NCBI RefSeq assembly: GCF_020884755.1
Contig: NZ_BPWE01000001.1
Span: 620,001-684,000 of the forward strand
Source: Bifidobacterium mizhiense
GTDB taxonomy: Bacteria; Actinomycetota; Actinomycetes; Actinomycetales; Bifidobacteriaceae
Length of the DNA stretch: 64,000 nucleotides
Direction: 5' to 3'
Under the pieces are notes generated by a model, which worked only from the letters and a program-made list of their open reading frames with translations, ran no database searches and was not told where the DNA came from. Positions 48,747 to 57,263 of the stretch are shown piece after piece. A program made the position numbers and the translations under genes. How positions within the stretch are numbered: the first letter of the stretch is position 1; each line of letters starts with the position of its first letter.

Positions 48747-49289
48747 TCATGCCTGCCGCTTGTCCGAGGACTGTCCACCCTGGTCCGCGATGATCGAGTC
48801 GATCATGGAGGACTGCACGGCATCATCCTGAAGCTGCGAACCCAGGATTTTGCCGGCAAGAGCCGTAGCCAGCGTGCCCACCTCGCCCTTGAGCGAGACC
48901 AGCGCCTGCTGCTGTTGGGACTTGAGGGATCGCTGAGCGTTCTCGGTGATCTGGTTGGCCTCGGTTTCTGCCCGGGTCCTGGCATCCGCCACGATCCTGG
49001 AGGCCTCGGCGCGGGCGTCGTCACGAATCTGGGACGCCTCAACACGAGCCTTGCCCAGTTGGTCCTGATACTGCTTGCGGGCCTGATCCGCCTCTTCACG
49101 AGCCTTGGCGGCCTTTTGAATATTGCCCTCGATCTTGGCCGAGCGCTCATCGAAAATGGCCTGGAACTTGGGCATGAAGAACTTGTAGAAGAAGACGGCC
49201 AGGATGACCAGGATGACCAGCGACCACACAATGTCATAGAGCTGGGGAATGAATAGCTGGATCCCCTTGCCTGCCGCTAGAGCGTACAT
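48747..49289 (-). CDS. atpF: F1Fo ATP synthase b subunit
   Basis: This 180-residue peripheral stalk subunit has one membrane segment (about residues 23-42) and then a long charged coiled coil rich in Ala/Glu/Gln/Arg. The gene lies between atpE and atpH. Confidence 0.94.
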   Translation of the reverse strand: MYALAAGKGIQLFIPQLYDIVWSLVILVILAVFFYKFFMPKFQAIFDERSAKIEGNIQKAAKAREEADQARKQYQDQLGKARVEASQIRDDARAEASRIVADARTRAETEANQITENAQRSLKSQQQQALVSLKGEVGTLATALAGKILGSQLQDDAVQSSMIDSIIADQGGQSSDKRQA

Positions 49290-49339
49290 TGGCTCCTCCT
49301 TTCCCTTATCGAAGCCGGATCATGCAGGAATCGCACGGC

Positions 49340-49567
<228 letters not shown>

Positions 49568-49697
49568 TTATTTTCCTTTCCTCCACCGTTGCCGGTTCTT
49601 GGATTGTGGTTCGGCCCCGACCCCCGTCTACCGGACGGAACCGACGAATATGTGGGCTGCGACCGCCTGAAGCGCCGACCGCGGCTGTTCTTTTCGC

Positions 49698-50513
49698 TCA
49701 ACCTTCTTCAGGGTAACTCATGGAGATGTAGACCGTGGTCAGGATGGCGAAGATGTATGCCTGAAGGGCCGCAACGAAGATTTCAAAGGCCGTCAGGGCG
49801 AAGCCCAGAACGAACCAACCTACGCCAGCGAAGGCCAAGAGCTTGTTGCTGGCCTCGATGATGTAGAACTGGGTGAAGGCCAGGCTGACCGCCACCAGCA
49901 GATGGCCGGCGATCATGTTGGCAAAGAGTCGAATGGTCAGAGAGGCCGGCTTGACGATGACCATCTCCAGCAGTTGGATGGGCGTCAGAATGATGTAGAG
50001 AGGCCAAGGCACTCCAGCCGGGAAGAGCTCAGACTTGAAGTAGCCCCAGACGCCCTGCTCACGGAAGCCCGTCACCATGTACTGGCAGAAAGTCCAGATG
50101 GCAAAGACCAAGGGCATGGTGATGGTCGCTGTTGCCGCGATGTTCATGCCCGGTATGATGCCGCAGAGGTTGAAGACCAAGATGGTCAGGAAGATGGTCG
50201 TGATCATGGGCACGTAGCGCTTGCCCCGAATCTCGCCCAGGGTGTCGTAGACGACCGAGTCGCGGATGAACTCGATGACCCACTCAATAGCTCCTTGCCA
50301 GCGGGAGGGGATCAGTTTGGCCCTTGCGGCAGTGATTCCCAGCACCAGAAGGATGATGACCATGGCCACAAACCTGATCAGGATGATCCGGTTCATAGCG
50401 AAGGGCGTTCCCTGGAAAAGAATCTCAGGAGGCAGGAAATCTTCAATGGTGGGTAGCTCGCTCGGCTTGGCCATGGCCAGACTGAAAGCTTCACTTCCCA
50501 TTGCCTCTAGCAT
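49698..50513 (-). CDS. atpB: F1Fo ATP synthase a subunit
   Basis: This 271-residue polytopic subunit forms the proton half-channels with the c ring. The essential arginine lies in SLTIRLFANMIAGHL, and the early EWVIEFIRDSVVYDTLG region fits subunit a. It is the first gene of the atp operon; no atpI is seen upstream. ATG 50513 (MLEAMGSEAFS) could be replaced by the ATG four codons later. Confidence 0.95.
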   Translation of the reverse strand: MLEAMGSEAFSLAMAKPSELPTIEDFLPPEILFQGTPFAMNRIILIRFVAMVIILLVLGITAARAKLIPSRWQGAIEWVIEFIRDSVVYDTLGEIRGKRYVPMITTIFLTILVFNLCGIIPGMNIAATATITMPLVFAIWTFCQYMVTGFREQGVWGYFKSELFPAGVPWPLYIILTPIQLLEMVIVKPASLTIRLFANMIAGHLLVAVSLAFTQFYIIEASNKLLAFAGVGWFVLGFALTAFEIFVAALQAYIFAILTTVYISMSYPEEG

Positions 50514-50704
50514 CTATCGCCTCCTGAACGACACAGTGAACACTATAGCGCGTATGCGACTCATGGCTGCACCGTATGGGTAGTGTAGCCCACACCAAGA
50601 GCCACGGTAACCACAGATTCATCTAGTGTGTCACAGATAGTGGCCGCAGGTCGAATCCGAACCGCGGCGTGGACAGGTTGATGACGAATGTAATGCAATC
50701 GTCA

Positions 50705-51751
50705 TCAACTCTTAACAGCGCCCGGAATGAGCCCATACCCGTCACCCGCTAGGGGCCGATATCCGTCCACGCGTGGGCATCCGGGAGCGTGTCTGATGGA
50801 TCGGTCGGTACCCAGTCGGCCCGCCGCTCGCAGGGTCGGCACCTGGTTCAGGTCGTAGGGGGTGGTCTCGTAGACCCAGTTCAGCCAGTTTCGCCAGAGC
50901 AGGTTGGCATGGGCACGCCAGGAGAAGACCGGCTCCAATGTCGGATCGTCGTGAGGATAGTAGTTGACCGGGAAAGGCACCTGATCCAGGCCCTTGGCCA
51001 TATCGCGTTGGTACTCGTGGGCCAGAGTGTCACGGTCGTATTCCCAGTGGCCCAGCACGAAGATCTCCGAGAAATCCTGGGTGCTGATAAGCCCGGGCCC
51101 GGACTGTGGACCCCAAGTCAGCACCTGCAGATCAGGACAGGCCCGCACTTGGTCCTCGTCCATCCCGGCCCAGCGGGAGTGGGGCTGTAGGGCAATTTCG
51201 TCGAAACCATTAGTGATGAAGCAGTACTCATCCTGCAGATACTGGGGAAAGACCCCGAAGACCTTGCGATCCAGGTTGCGCTTGGCGATGCCGTGGCGGT
51301 AGTAGAGCCCGGCCATGGCCCCCCAGCACAGATACATAGTAGAGAAGACGTGGGTAGACGCCCAGTCCAGAATGCGGGTCAGTTCCTTCCAGTAGTCGAC
51401 CTGCTCGAAGTCCATCTGCTCCACCGGGGCGCCCGTCACGACCAGACCGTCATAACAGTTGTCCTTGAAGGAATCCAGATTCTCGTAGAACTTGACCAGG
51501 TGATCCATGCTGGTGTGCACTGCCTGATGGGTGGAAGTCTTCATGAAGTCGATCTCCACCTGGAGCGGCGACTTGGAGATCAGCCGCAGCAGCTGGGTCT
51601 CGGTCTCCACCTTGGTAGGCATCAGGTTGAGGATGACCAGCTTGAGCGGACGCATCTCCTGGCGCTCCGCCTCGTGACTTTCCAGGGCGAAGATGCGCTC
51701 CGAATCCAGGATGGATCTGGCCGGCAATCCGGTGGGGATGGTGATAGGCAT
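50705..51751 (-). CDS. metA: Homoserine O-acetyltransferase, MetA type
   Basis: This 348-residue acyltransferase activates homoserine for methionine synthesis. MPITIPTGLPARSIL opens the protein, the nucleophile Cys lies in TMYLCWGAMAGLYY, and HSRWAGMDE follows. The segment GAPVEQMDF has Glu where E. coli MetA has Gly; in characterised MetA enzymes that Glu favours acetyl-CoA over succinyl-CoA. So O-acetylhomoserine is the predicted product. ATG 51751 is chosen by homology; the frame stays open further upstream without support. It is divergent from tRNA-fMet. Confidence 0.93.
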   Translation of the reverse strand: MPITIPTGLPARSILDSERIFALESHEAERQEMRPLKLVILNLMPTKVETETQLLRLISKSPLQVEIDFMKTSTHQAVHTSMDHLVKFYENLDSFKDNCYDGLVVTGAPVEQMDFEQVDYWKELTRILDWASTHVFSTMYLCWGAMAGLYYRHGIAKRNLDRKVFGVFPQYLQDEYCFITNGFDEIALQPHSRWAGMDEDQVRACPDLQVLTWGPQSGPGLISTQDFSEIFVLGHWEYDRDTLAHEYQRDMAKGLDQVPFPVNYYPHDDPTLEPVFSWRAHANLLWRNWLNWVYETTPYDLNQVPTLRAAGRLGTDRSIRHAPGCPRVDGYRPLAGDGYGLIPGAVKS

Positions 51752-51792
51752 GACTCCATTATGGCCCAGCGCAGGCCTGCCCACACACGGAC

Positions 51793-51820
51793 TTGACAAG
51801 TGCGCTGGAATCCGTAACAT
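51793..51820 (+). promoter_or_regulatory. Sigma-A type promoter for the initiator tRNA
   Basis: TTGACA (51793-51798), a 16-base spacer and TAACAT (51815-51820) stand 26 bases before the tRNA 5' end. The -35 is a perfect consensus. Confidence 0.65.
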
Positions 51821-51846
51821 AGATAACTGCTGTGTTGAACAGCCGA

Positions 51847-51923
51847 CGCGGGGTGGAGCAGTTCGGTAGCTCGCTGGGCTCATAACCCAGAGGTCTCAGG
51901 TTCAAATCCTGACCCCGCTACCA
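51847..51923 (+). tRNA. Initiator tRNA-fMet (CAT anticodon), CCA encoded
   Basis: This is a 77-nt tRNA including an encoded CCA. The first acceptor position is unpaired (C opposite T), and three G-C pairs (GGG/CCC) lead to the CTCATAA anticodon loop; both are initiator marks. The T-arm has GGTTCAAATCC. Confidence 0.96.
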
Positions 51924-51925
51924 GT

Positions 51926-51956
51926 AAGGCTCGGAATCGTTTAGATTCCGAGCCTT
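51926..51956 (+). terminator. Terminator after tRNA-fMet
   Basis: AAGGCTCGGAATC and GATTCCGAGCCTT form a perfect 13-bp stem with a GTTTA loop, followed by TATTG. It directly follows the tRNA. Confidence 0.9.
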
Positions 51957-52111
51957 TATTGATCTATTTTGTTTTTTCTATCTCAGCGTACTTGAGGCAT
52001 ATCGGAACACTGGCCAATAAGGTGCAGTCAGATACAGGTGGACGGCCCAACCGCAAAATCAGAGAAAGCCCTCTATGCCCATCCCTCCACATGAATGCAC
52101 CGTTCACATTC

Positions 52112-53638
52112 TTAGTCTCCTATGGATTTGGATTTCTTTACTTCGTCGAATTTGGCCTTCATGGTCTCATTATTTCTGGTCAATCTTCGTATGGTTACGT
52201 CCTGTGCCTTGTTGTTGGCCAGACGAAGCTGGTTCTCGGAACCTAGCAGAGCGTCCTTGATCTTGTTCAGGTGGTTGATAGATTTGTCAATCTCCTCTAC
52301 CGCGTTTTTGAACTTTTTTGAGGCGATTTCGTAGTTACGACCAAAAGCATTCTTGAAAGAGTCCAACTCTTCCTCGAAATGAGTTATATCGATGTTCTGT
52401 TCCCTCACCTCTTCAAGTTCATTCTTGTATTGCAGAGAGTTTTTGGCAGCATCCCGGAGCAGAGTGATTATCGGAATGAAGAACTGTGGACGGATGACAT
52501 ACATTTTCGGGTAGCGATAGGAGACGTCCACGATACCCGTGTTGTACAGGTCGCTGTCAGGCTCCAACAGGGAGACCATGATGGCGTATTCGCAGTCCTT
52601 CTCTCGCCTGTCCTTGTTGAGCTCCTTGAAAAAGTCCTCGTTCTTATGCTTGGTGGAGGTGGTGTCCGTCTCATTCTTCATCTCGAACATGATGGACACG
52701 ATCTCCGTGCCGGAATCATCCTTGTCACGGAAGATGAAGTCGCCCTTGCTGCCCGTCCTGGCATCGTTGTCCTTCTCGAAGTAGGCATTGGGGAAGGCCG
52801 TCGACCGCAGCTTGTTGAACTCGATCTGGCAATGCTGCTCAAGCGTCTCCCCCACCATCTTGGTGGACAGCTTCGCCTTCAGATCACGCAGCCGCTCAAT
52901 CTGCTCGTCACGATCCTGGATCTGAACCTCATAACGCTCCTTGAGCGACTTGGCCTCGATCTCGCTCTGCAGCTCAGCCTTGTCAAGGTTGCTCTTCAGC
53001 TCCGCTATCTCGGAATCCTTGTCCGCGACGACCTCCTGCAGCTGCGACTTCAGCTGCTCCTTGGAAAGCTTCTCCTCCGACTCCTTCTCGAGCCGCAGCC
53101 TCTCAAGCCTACCCTTGAAATCATCACGCTCCTTCTCCACCGGACCCAGAGCCTGAGCAAGCTCCTGCTTCTTCTGCAACTCAAAGGCATCCAACTGATT
53201 CTGCAATTTGACGATCTCGGCATCTTTATCCGCAGCTGCCTTCTGTAGCTCGCTCTTCGAATTGGCCTCTGCCAGATCAAGCGCCTGCTGCTTCTCCGAC
53301 TCGGCCTTGTCCAGCTTGGCGCTCAGATCGTCTTTCTCCTTTTCGACCTTCCTCAAGGCTTCCGAAACGGCCAGCTCCTTGGCAGCCTGCTCGGATTCCA
53401 GCTTTGCCTGCAAGTCCTGTATCTGGGCATCCTTTGCGCTCTTGGTCTTCTGTAGCGTCTGCTCGGCCTGCGCCTGATCCAGCTCACGAATCTTGCTGTT
53501 CTCGCGTTCAGCCTGCTCAAGCCGTTCATGAAGCTGTCTGTCAAAATCCTTGTCACGAACCTGCTTCAGAATATCGGCATATCCGGCTTCGTCGATGGTG
53601 AATGCTGTTCCGCATTTGGGGCAAATAATCTCGGGCAT
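52112..53638 (-). CDS. DUF2130-type coiled-coil protein with nuclease-like core
   Basis: This 508-residue protein starts with a half zinc-ribbon-like ICPKCG (residues 5-10), then about 240 residues of Glu/Lys/Gln/Leu-rich coiled coil. A globular part (about 265-420) matches the DUF2130 layout: GSKGDFIF, then MFEMKNE, the spacing of a PD-(D/E)XK nuclease core (Asp...Glu-x-Lys). A second helical tail follows. ATG 53638 has GAAAGG upstream; a TTG two codons earlier is less likely. Function is unknown; a DNA-cleaving or DNA-binding role is inferred. It heads a less GC-rich, accessory-looking block. Confidence 0.8.
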   Translation of the reverse strand: MPEIICPKCGTAFTIDEAGYADILKQVRDKDFDRQLHERLEQAERENSKIRELDQAQAEQTLQKTKSAKDAQIQDLQAKLESEQAAKELAVSEALRKVEKEKDDLSAKLDKAESEKQQALDLAEANSKSELQKAAADKDAEIVKLQNQLDAFELQKKQELAQALGPVEKERDDFKGRLERLRLEKESEEKLSKEQLKSQLQEVVADKDSEIAELKSNLDKAELQSEIEAKSLKERYEVQIQDRDEQIERLRDLKAKLSTKMVGETLEQHCQIEFNKLRSTAFPNAYFEKDNDARTGSKGDFIFRDKDDSGTEIVSIMFEMKNETDTTSTKHKNEDFFKELNKDRREKDCEYAIMVSLLEPDSDLYNTGIVDVSYRYPKMYVIRPQFFIPIITLLRDAAKNSLQYKNELEEVREQNIDITHFEEELDSFKNAFGRNYEIASKKFKNAVEEIDKSINHLNKIKDALLGSENQLRLANNKAQDVTIRRLTRNNETMKAKFDEVKKSKSIGD

Positions 53639-53757
53639 ATGCAAACCCTTTCTATACGAACCTGTGTTTAAAACTACCTTTGCTCAAAGCAGTCTGCGCT
53701 GAAAACTGAGTACCTACGATACGTAATGAAAACTATATTTGATCTACTTCGATGCCG

Positions 53758-54171
53758 TCATAATGATTCAATAATCATGGGCCAGGTGATAATCTTGCGG
53801 ATCGCACCACAGGCCCGGCGATAGTTTCCCGCCTGCCTTGCAGCCTCGAAAGCTGCTGCTACGATCGGCTCTTCAACGCCAACCGCCTCGGCAATCCACA
53901 GCAACGACGCAGCGTTCTCTAATTTGTTATAACAATTCTTTGCACTGTTATTTGGCTTCTGCCGGGAATAGGCGCCCGATCCATGGGTCGTATTGTCTGC
54001 AAACCACTGCACCATATGCTGTTTTTCTGTTCTTGCATGCGTATCCGGCGAATTGTTTACCTCACTAAGATACCTATCGGAATACGGATAATGCGAGCGC
54101 TTGAAACGCAACAAATGCGAAAAAGCAACGCAGCTCATATCATTTCTGCTTGTCACGTGAACCCTCTTCAT
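53758..54171 (-). CDS. Hypothetical protein, possible regulator or toxin-like fragment
   Basis: This open frame encodes about 137 residues. The C-terminal 85 look like a real domain: WFADNTTHGSGAYSRQKPNN, then a helix-rich part ending AGNYRRACGAIRKIITWPMI. The first 50 residues are less convincing, and the true start may be an internal Met near residue 12 or 53. No motif is recognised. It lies 120 bp upstream of the DUF2130 gene on the same strand. It could be a remnant of a larger accessory gene. Confidence 0.5.
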   Translation of the reverse strand: MKRVHVTSRNDMSCVAFSHLLRFKRSHYPYSDRYLSEVNNSPDTHARTEKQHMVQWFADNTTHGSGAYSRQKPNNSAKNCYNKLENAASLLWIAEAVGVEEPIVAAAFEAARQAGNYRRACGAIRKIITWPMIIESL

Positions 54172-54629
54172 TAAAGGTTAACTTCAACTTTTACGTTAAT
54201 TGTATCAGCGGAAAATAATGACATATCCAGTTGGCAATTAGCCTGACCGCATTGCTCGCAACGCATCCATTTACTAAAGAACAAAACACGGAGATGACGT
54301 ACATCAATAAACATCAGACGTACCCTGTCATGGCGGTTATATAAAGTACCGATTTACCAATGACAAGACTCGGGACTTCTAGATTAAGAACTGACTGACT
54401 CCAAATCACTCACGGGAAATAACGCCACCAGTATCGACACATTCTGCGGAACTGAACACAGAAGCCGGGCATGCCATAAAAGTCTCATGTCTTTGACAAA
54501 GAGCGATAAGAAGACAATGCACCTTTACAAATATTACTGTTAGATCCATAAGCCAAAGAAGTAGACTTCCACCGACTTGAACTTGCTAGCATGATTGCAT
54601 CTGCACCAAGGAAGGCCAAGGGGGCTTAA
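54172..54629. other. AT-rich intergenic stretch with a short direct repeat
   Basis: About 460 bases with no supported gene and clearly lower GC than the flanks. GACGTAC occurs at 54296-54302 and again at 54317-54323, 21 bases apart (two helical turns), with ACATCA repeated between them: a possible operator. The promoter of the aldo/keto reductase should be in the right-hand part. Confidence 0.5.
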
Positions 54630-55637
54630 ATGCAGTACACACAACTGGGCGAAACGGATATCAACATATCGAAGATCTGCGTGGGATGTATGAGCTTCGG
54701 CAAGCCAGGCACCATGCACGACTGGACACTGGATGAGGAAGGGACCGACGCGGTCGTTGCGCACGCGCTGGACCTGGGCATCACCTTCTTCGATACAGCA
54801 AACGGCTACTCGGCCGGGACCAGTGAGGAATATCTGGGAAAGGCGCTGAGAAAGCATACAAGCCGCGACCGGGTGGTCATCGCCTCCAAGGTCTACTTCA
54901 ACGAGGGACGGCTTTCTTCCAAGGCCATCCATCGCGAGATCGATGGGACGCTCAAGCGACTGGGCACCGACTACCTGGACCTCTACATCATCCACAGGTT
55001 CGACTATGAAACGCCAATCGAGGAGACCATGGAAGCGCTCAACGATCTGGTCCAGGCCGGCAAGGTGCGAGCGCTGGGTGCCTCGGCCATGTACGCAAGC
55101 CAGTTTCAGGACATGCAGAAAGTCGCCCATGACAACGGCTGGACCCCCTTCAGCGCCATGGAGAACCATTACAACCTGCTCTACCGGGAGGATGAGAAGG
55201 ACCTGATACCCTTCTGCAGAAAGACGGACGTCTCGCTCATGCCCTACAGCCCTCTGGCCGCTGGCCATCTGACACGGCCCACCTGGACCGCTGACACCCT
55301 TCGTAGCGCCACCGATAAGGTCTCGCGCGGCAAGTACGACCGGGCCGAAGACAACGACTTGGCCATCATTGACCGCGTGCAGAAAGTGGCAGAGCGGCAC
55401 AACGTACCTATGGCCCGGGTAGCCATTGCCTGGCAGTGGGCCAAAGGCGTAGCCTCGCCAATCATCGGCGCCACAAAGGCCCGGCACCTTGACGATGCCG
55501 CAGCTGCGCTAGATTTGGAACTTACACCTGAGGAGATCTCCTCCATGGAGGAGCCCTATCTGCCTCATGAAACCGTGGGAGCCATTGACAGCAATCCACC
55601 CCAGGGCGTGGTGCTGCTGGACGCGGAGGAGAATTAA
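54630..55637 (+). CDS. Aldo/keto reductase
   Basis: This 335-residue NADPH-dependent reductase resembles the YajO/YhdN group. It shows ITFFDTANGYSAGTSEEYLG (catalytic Asp and Tyr), RVVIASKVYF (catalytic Lys), the RFDYETPIEETM segment with a His-containing IIHRFD, and the C-terminal cofactor region SPIIGATKARHLDDAA. The substrate, probably a sugar or small aldehyde, is unknown. It has a good ribosome site (AAGGGGGC) and stands alone on the plus strand. Confidence 0.93.
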   Translation: MQYTQLGETDINISKICVGCMSFGKPGTMHDWTLDEEGTDAVVAHALDLGITFFDTANGYSAGTSEEYLGKALRKHTSRDRVVIASKVYFNEGRLSSKAIHREIDGTLKRLGTDYLDLYIIHRFDYETPIEETMEALNDLVQAGKVRALGASAMYASQFQDMQKVAHDNGWTPFSAMENHYNLLYREDEKDLIPFCRKTDVSLMPYSPLAAGHLTRPTWTADTLRSATDKVSRGKYDRAEDNDLAIIDRVQKVAERHNVPMARVAIAWQWAKGVASPIIGATKARHLDDAAAALDLELTPEEISSMEEPYLPHETVGAIDSNPPQGVVLLDAEEN

Positions 55638-55649
55638 CGCAATCCCTTC

Positions 55650-55736
55650 CCCCTAGTCTGGATCATAGTTGCGTTGGATCTAATGACTTATGGTTTACTG
55701 CCAAATCATGTTTTTACTTCTGTGTCAGACTAGGGG
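55650..55736. repeat. Widely spaced 11-bp inverted repeat
   Basis: CCCCTAGTCTG (55650-55660) and CAGACTAGGGG (55726-55736) are exact reverse complements 65 bases apart, lying between two convergent genes. It may be a long-loop terminator or the ends of a tiny mobile element; no target duplication is evident. Confidence 0.5.
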
Positions 55737-55774
55737 AACAGCTTAAGGACAAGTCCTCCTGGACTCAGATCGGT

Positions 55775-56731
55775 CTATAGTCCGTCAGAACCCCCCGCAT
55801 CCTCTAGATCCGCTGAATCATTTGAATTTTCGCTAATTTCTAGAACAGTCAGAGCATCAGAGGTCTCAACATCTTCAGAATCTACCGGCGTATTCAACGT
55901 TTCTGACGTCTGCGGATTCCCGGATGTCTGCGAATTGACCATGTCTAAATCCAGTACCTTTTTATAGTCACGATCCGCATCAGACTGTGAATAGCCAAAG
56001 TGAGCCTCATCCATAACGGAAATAAGGTGCATGCCCATAGGGCGCATAGTCGTCCAGGTAATCCCTCCCGACACCACTCCACCAATTATCGGCACAGCCT
56101 TGGAAACCCCTTTGGCAAAGACGTTTTTAGTCATTTTTACGGACATAGTCTTGGCTACCGATTTGACGATCGGATAGATCACTCCCTTTGTCAAGGCCTT
56201 CTGTGGCAGACGCTTCAAAGCGGATTTCCCCAGTTGCGTGGAGATCAAACGCACCGCCGAACTGGCACCAGCAGCGCCAAGCATGACACCGAGGTATAAA
56301 AGCAATTGATTCCCTATCAACTCATCATCTGGTAGGGCACCTTCCCAGAAATCCTCCTCTCCATACAGATAGGCGATCTCTTGGGCTGTTATAAAAGCAA
56401 AAGCGTAGAACTGGGCCGCATCTGTTGGAATTGTGGCAACCATGGTAATCCCTCCCGGCACTCCAGCCAAGAAAGATGCGCCAGTGGATTGTCCTGTTCT
56501 TTTCAGCACGATTTGCCGTGCCATCTTATAAAGAACCTTCCGATCGCAGCCGGCGGCCACCGGCCCCTTCTTTACTATGTCATCAATGACCTGCCGTGGA
56601 GCGTTGGCGAACTGCTCGCGCAGAAACCGCTCACGATTCACTTTCATCCCCGGAATTCGCACGGCCTGATTCAGCACCGCCATCAAGGCTTTCCCTCCAT
56701 TTTTAGAGCCTTCGGTGTTTTCCTTCGCCAT
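55775..56731 (-). CDS. EcsC-like membrane-associated protein
   Basis: This 318-residue protein resembles EcsC-family proteins. It has a hydrophobic hairpin (about residues 85-120: GVPGGITMVATIPTDAAQFY, then AFITAQEIAYLYG) and a late glycine-rich segment (VPIIGGVVSGGITWTTMRPMG, about 225-247). The last 60 residues are acidic and Ser/Asn/Glu-rich. The Shine-Dalgarno is GGAGAGG. The family's function is poorly known; in Bacillus EcsC is linked to the Ecs transporter. No ABC genes lie beside it here. Confidence 0.7.
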   Translation of the reverse strand: MAKENTEGSKNGGKALMAVLNQAVRIPGMKVNRERFLREQFANAPRQVIDDIVKKGPVAAGCDRKVLYKMARQIVLKRTGQSTGASFLAGVPGGITMVATIPTDAAQFYAFAFITAQEIAYLYGEEDFWEGALPDDELIGNQLLLYLGVMLGAAGASSAVRLISTQLGKSALKRLPQKALTKGVIYPIVKSVAKTMSVKMTKNVFAKGVSKAVPIIGGVVSGGITWTTMRPMGMHLISVMDEAHFGYSQSDADRDYKKVLDLDMVNSQTSGNPQTSETLNTPVDSEDVETSDALTVLEISENSNDSADLEDAGGSDGL

Positions 56732-57263
56732 TGCTAATCCTCTCCGCCGCCATCCTTGGCTGATATTTCATGCAACCAATGGTATCCAAGAAACCAGACG
56801 ATCACATTCATAACCGCTCTGATAACGTGCGTGATCAGGAGGGACATCAACGCTGAAGATTAGCTGCAAGATGCAGAAAACTATCGTTTGCACGCAGCCG
56901 CAGCACTCAAACATGAAGCTGACAATCCATCAAGCAGCCGCCTGACTCAGTCATTGGTCATTGGATGCTTTAATACCAACAGCATGATCATTTGTTCAGT
57001 CAAACTTTCACTTGGCCCATTACTAACTTCTCAGGACGGGAATAACCTAAACTTCGCAGATATCTGGAAATGGTCAAAATAACTAAAATTCGCCTGGCGG
57101 ACTGATGGCAAATCCACCTTGCATCCGGAACTGGTCGATATTTGCGCCGACTAGACCTGCTGCCCTGCGTCCGGTCGCGGCCGCCCCTGGTCTGCCGATC
57201 GGCCTAATGCGACCAATCGATAGACCAGGATACGTATGCCGAGTCTCCGTACTCGTTCCAGGG
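56732..57263. other. Gene-poor stretch between the EcsC-like gene and the surface protein
   Basis: About 530 bases with only short, unsupported open frames and no clear repeat or hairpin. It carries the upstream region of the EcsC-like gene and the 3' flank of the surface-protein gene. Confidence 0.6.

Noticed and set aside
54540-55487. Minus-strand open frame opposite the aldo/keto reductase
   Set aside because: Antisense shadow of a well-supported enzyme gene.
56888-57082. 64-codon open frame in the gap before the surface-protein gene
   Set aside because: No ribosome binding site and no sign of coding composition.
51847-57263. Integrated element bounded by tRNA-fMet attachment repeats
   Set aside because: No second copy of the tRNA 3' end and no integrase were found, so only a variable region is suggested.
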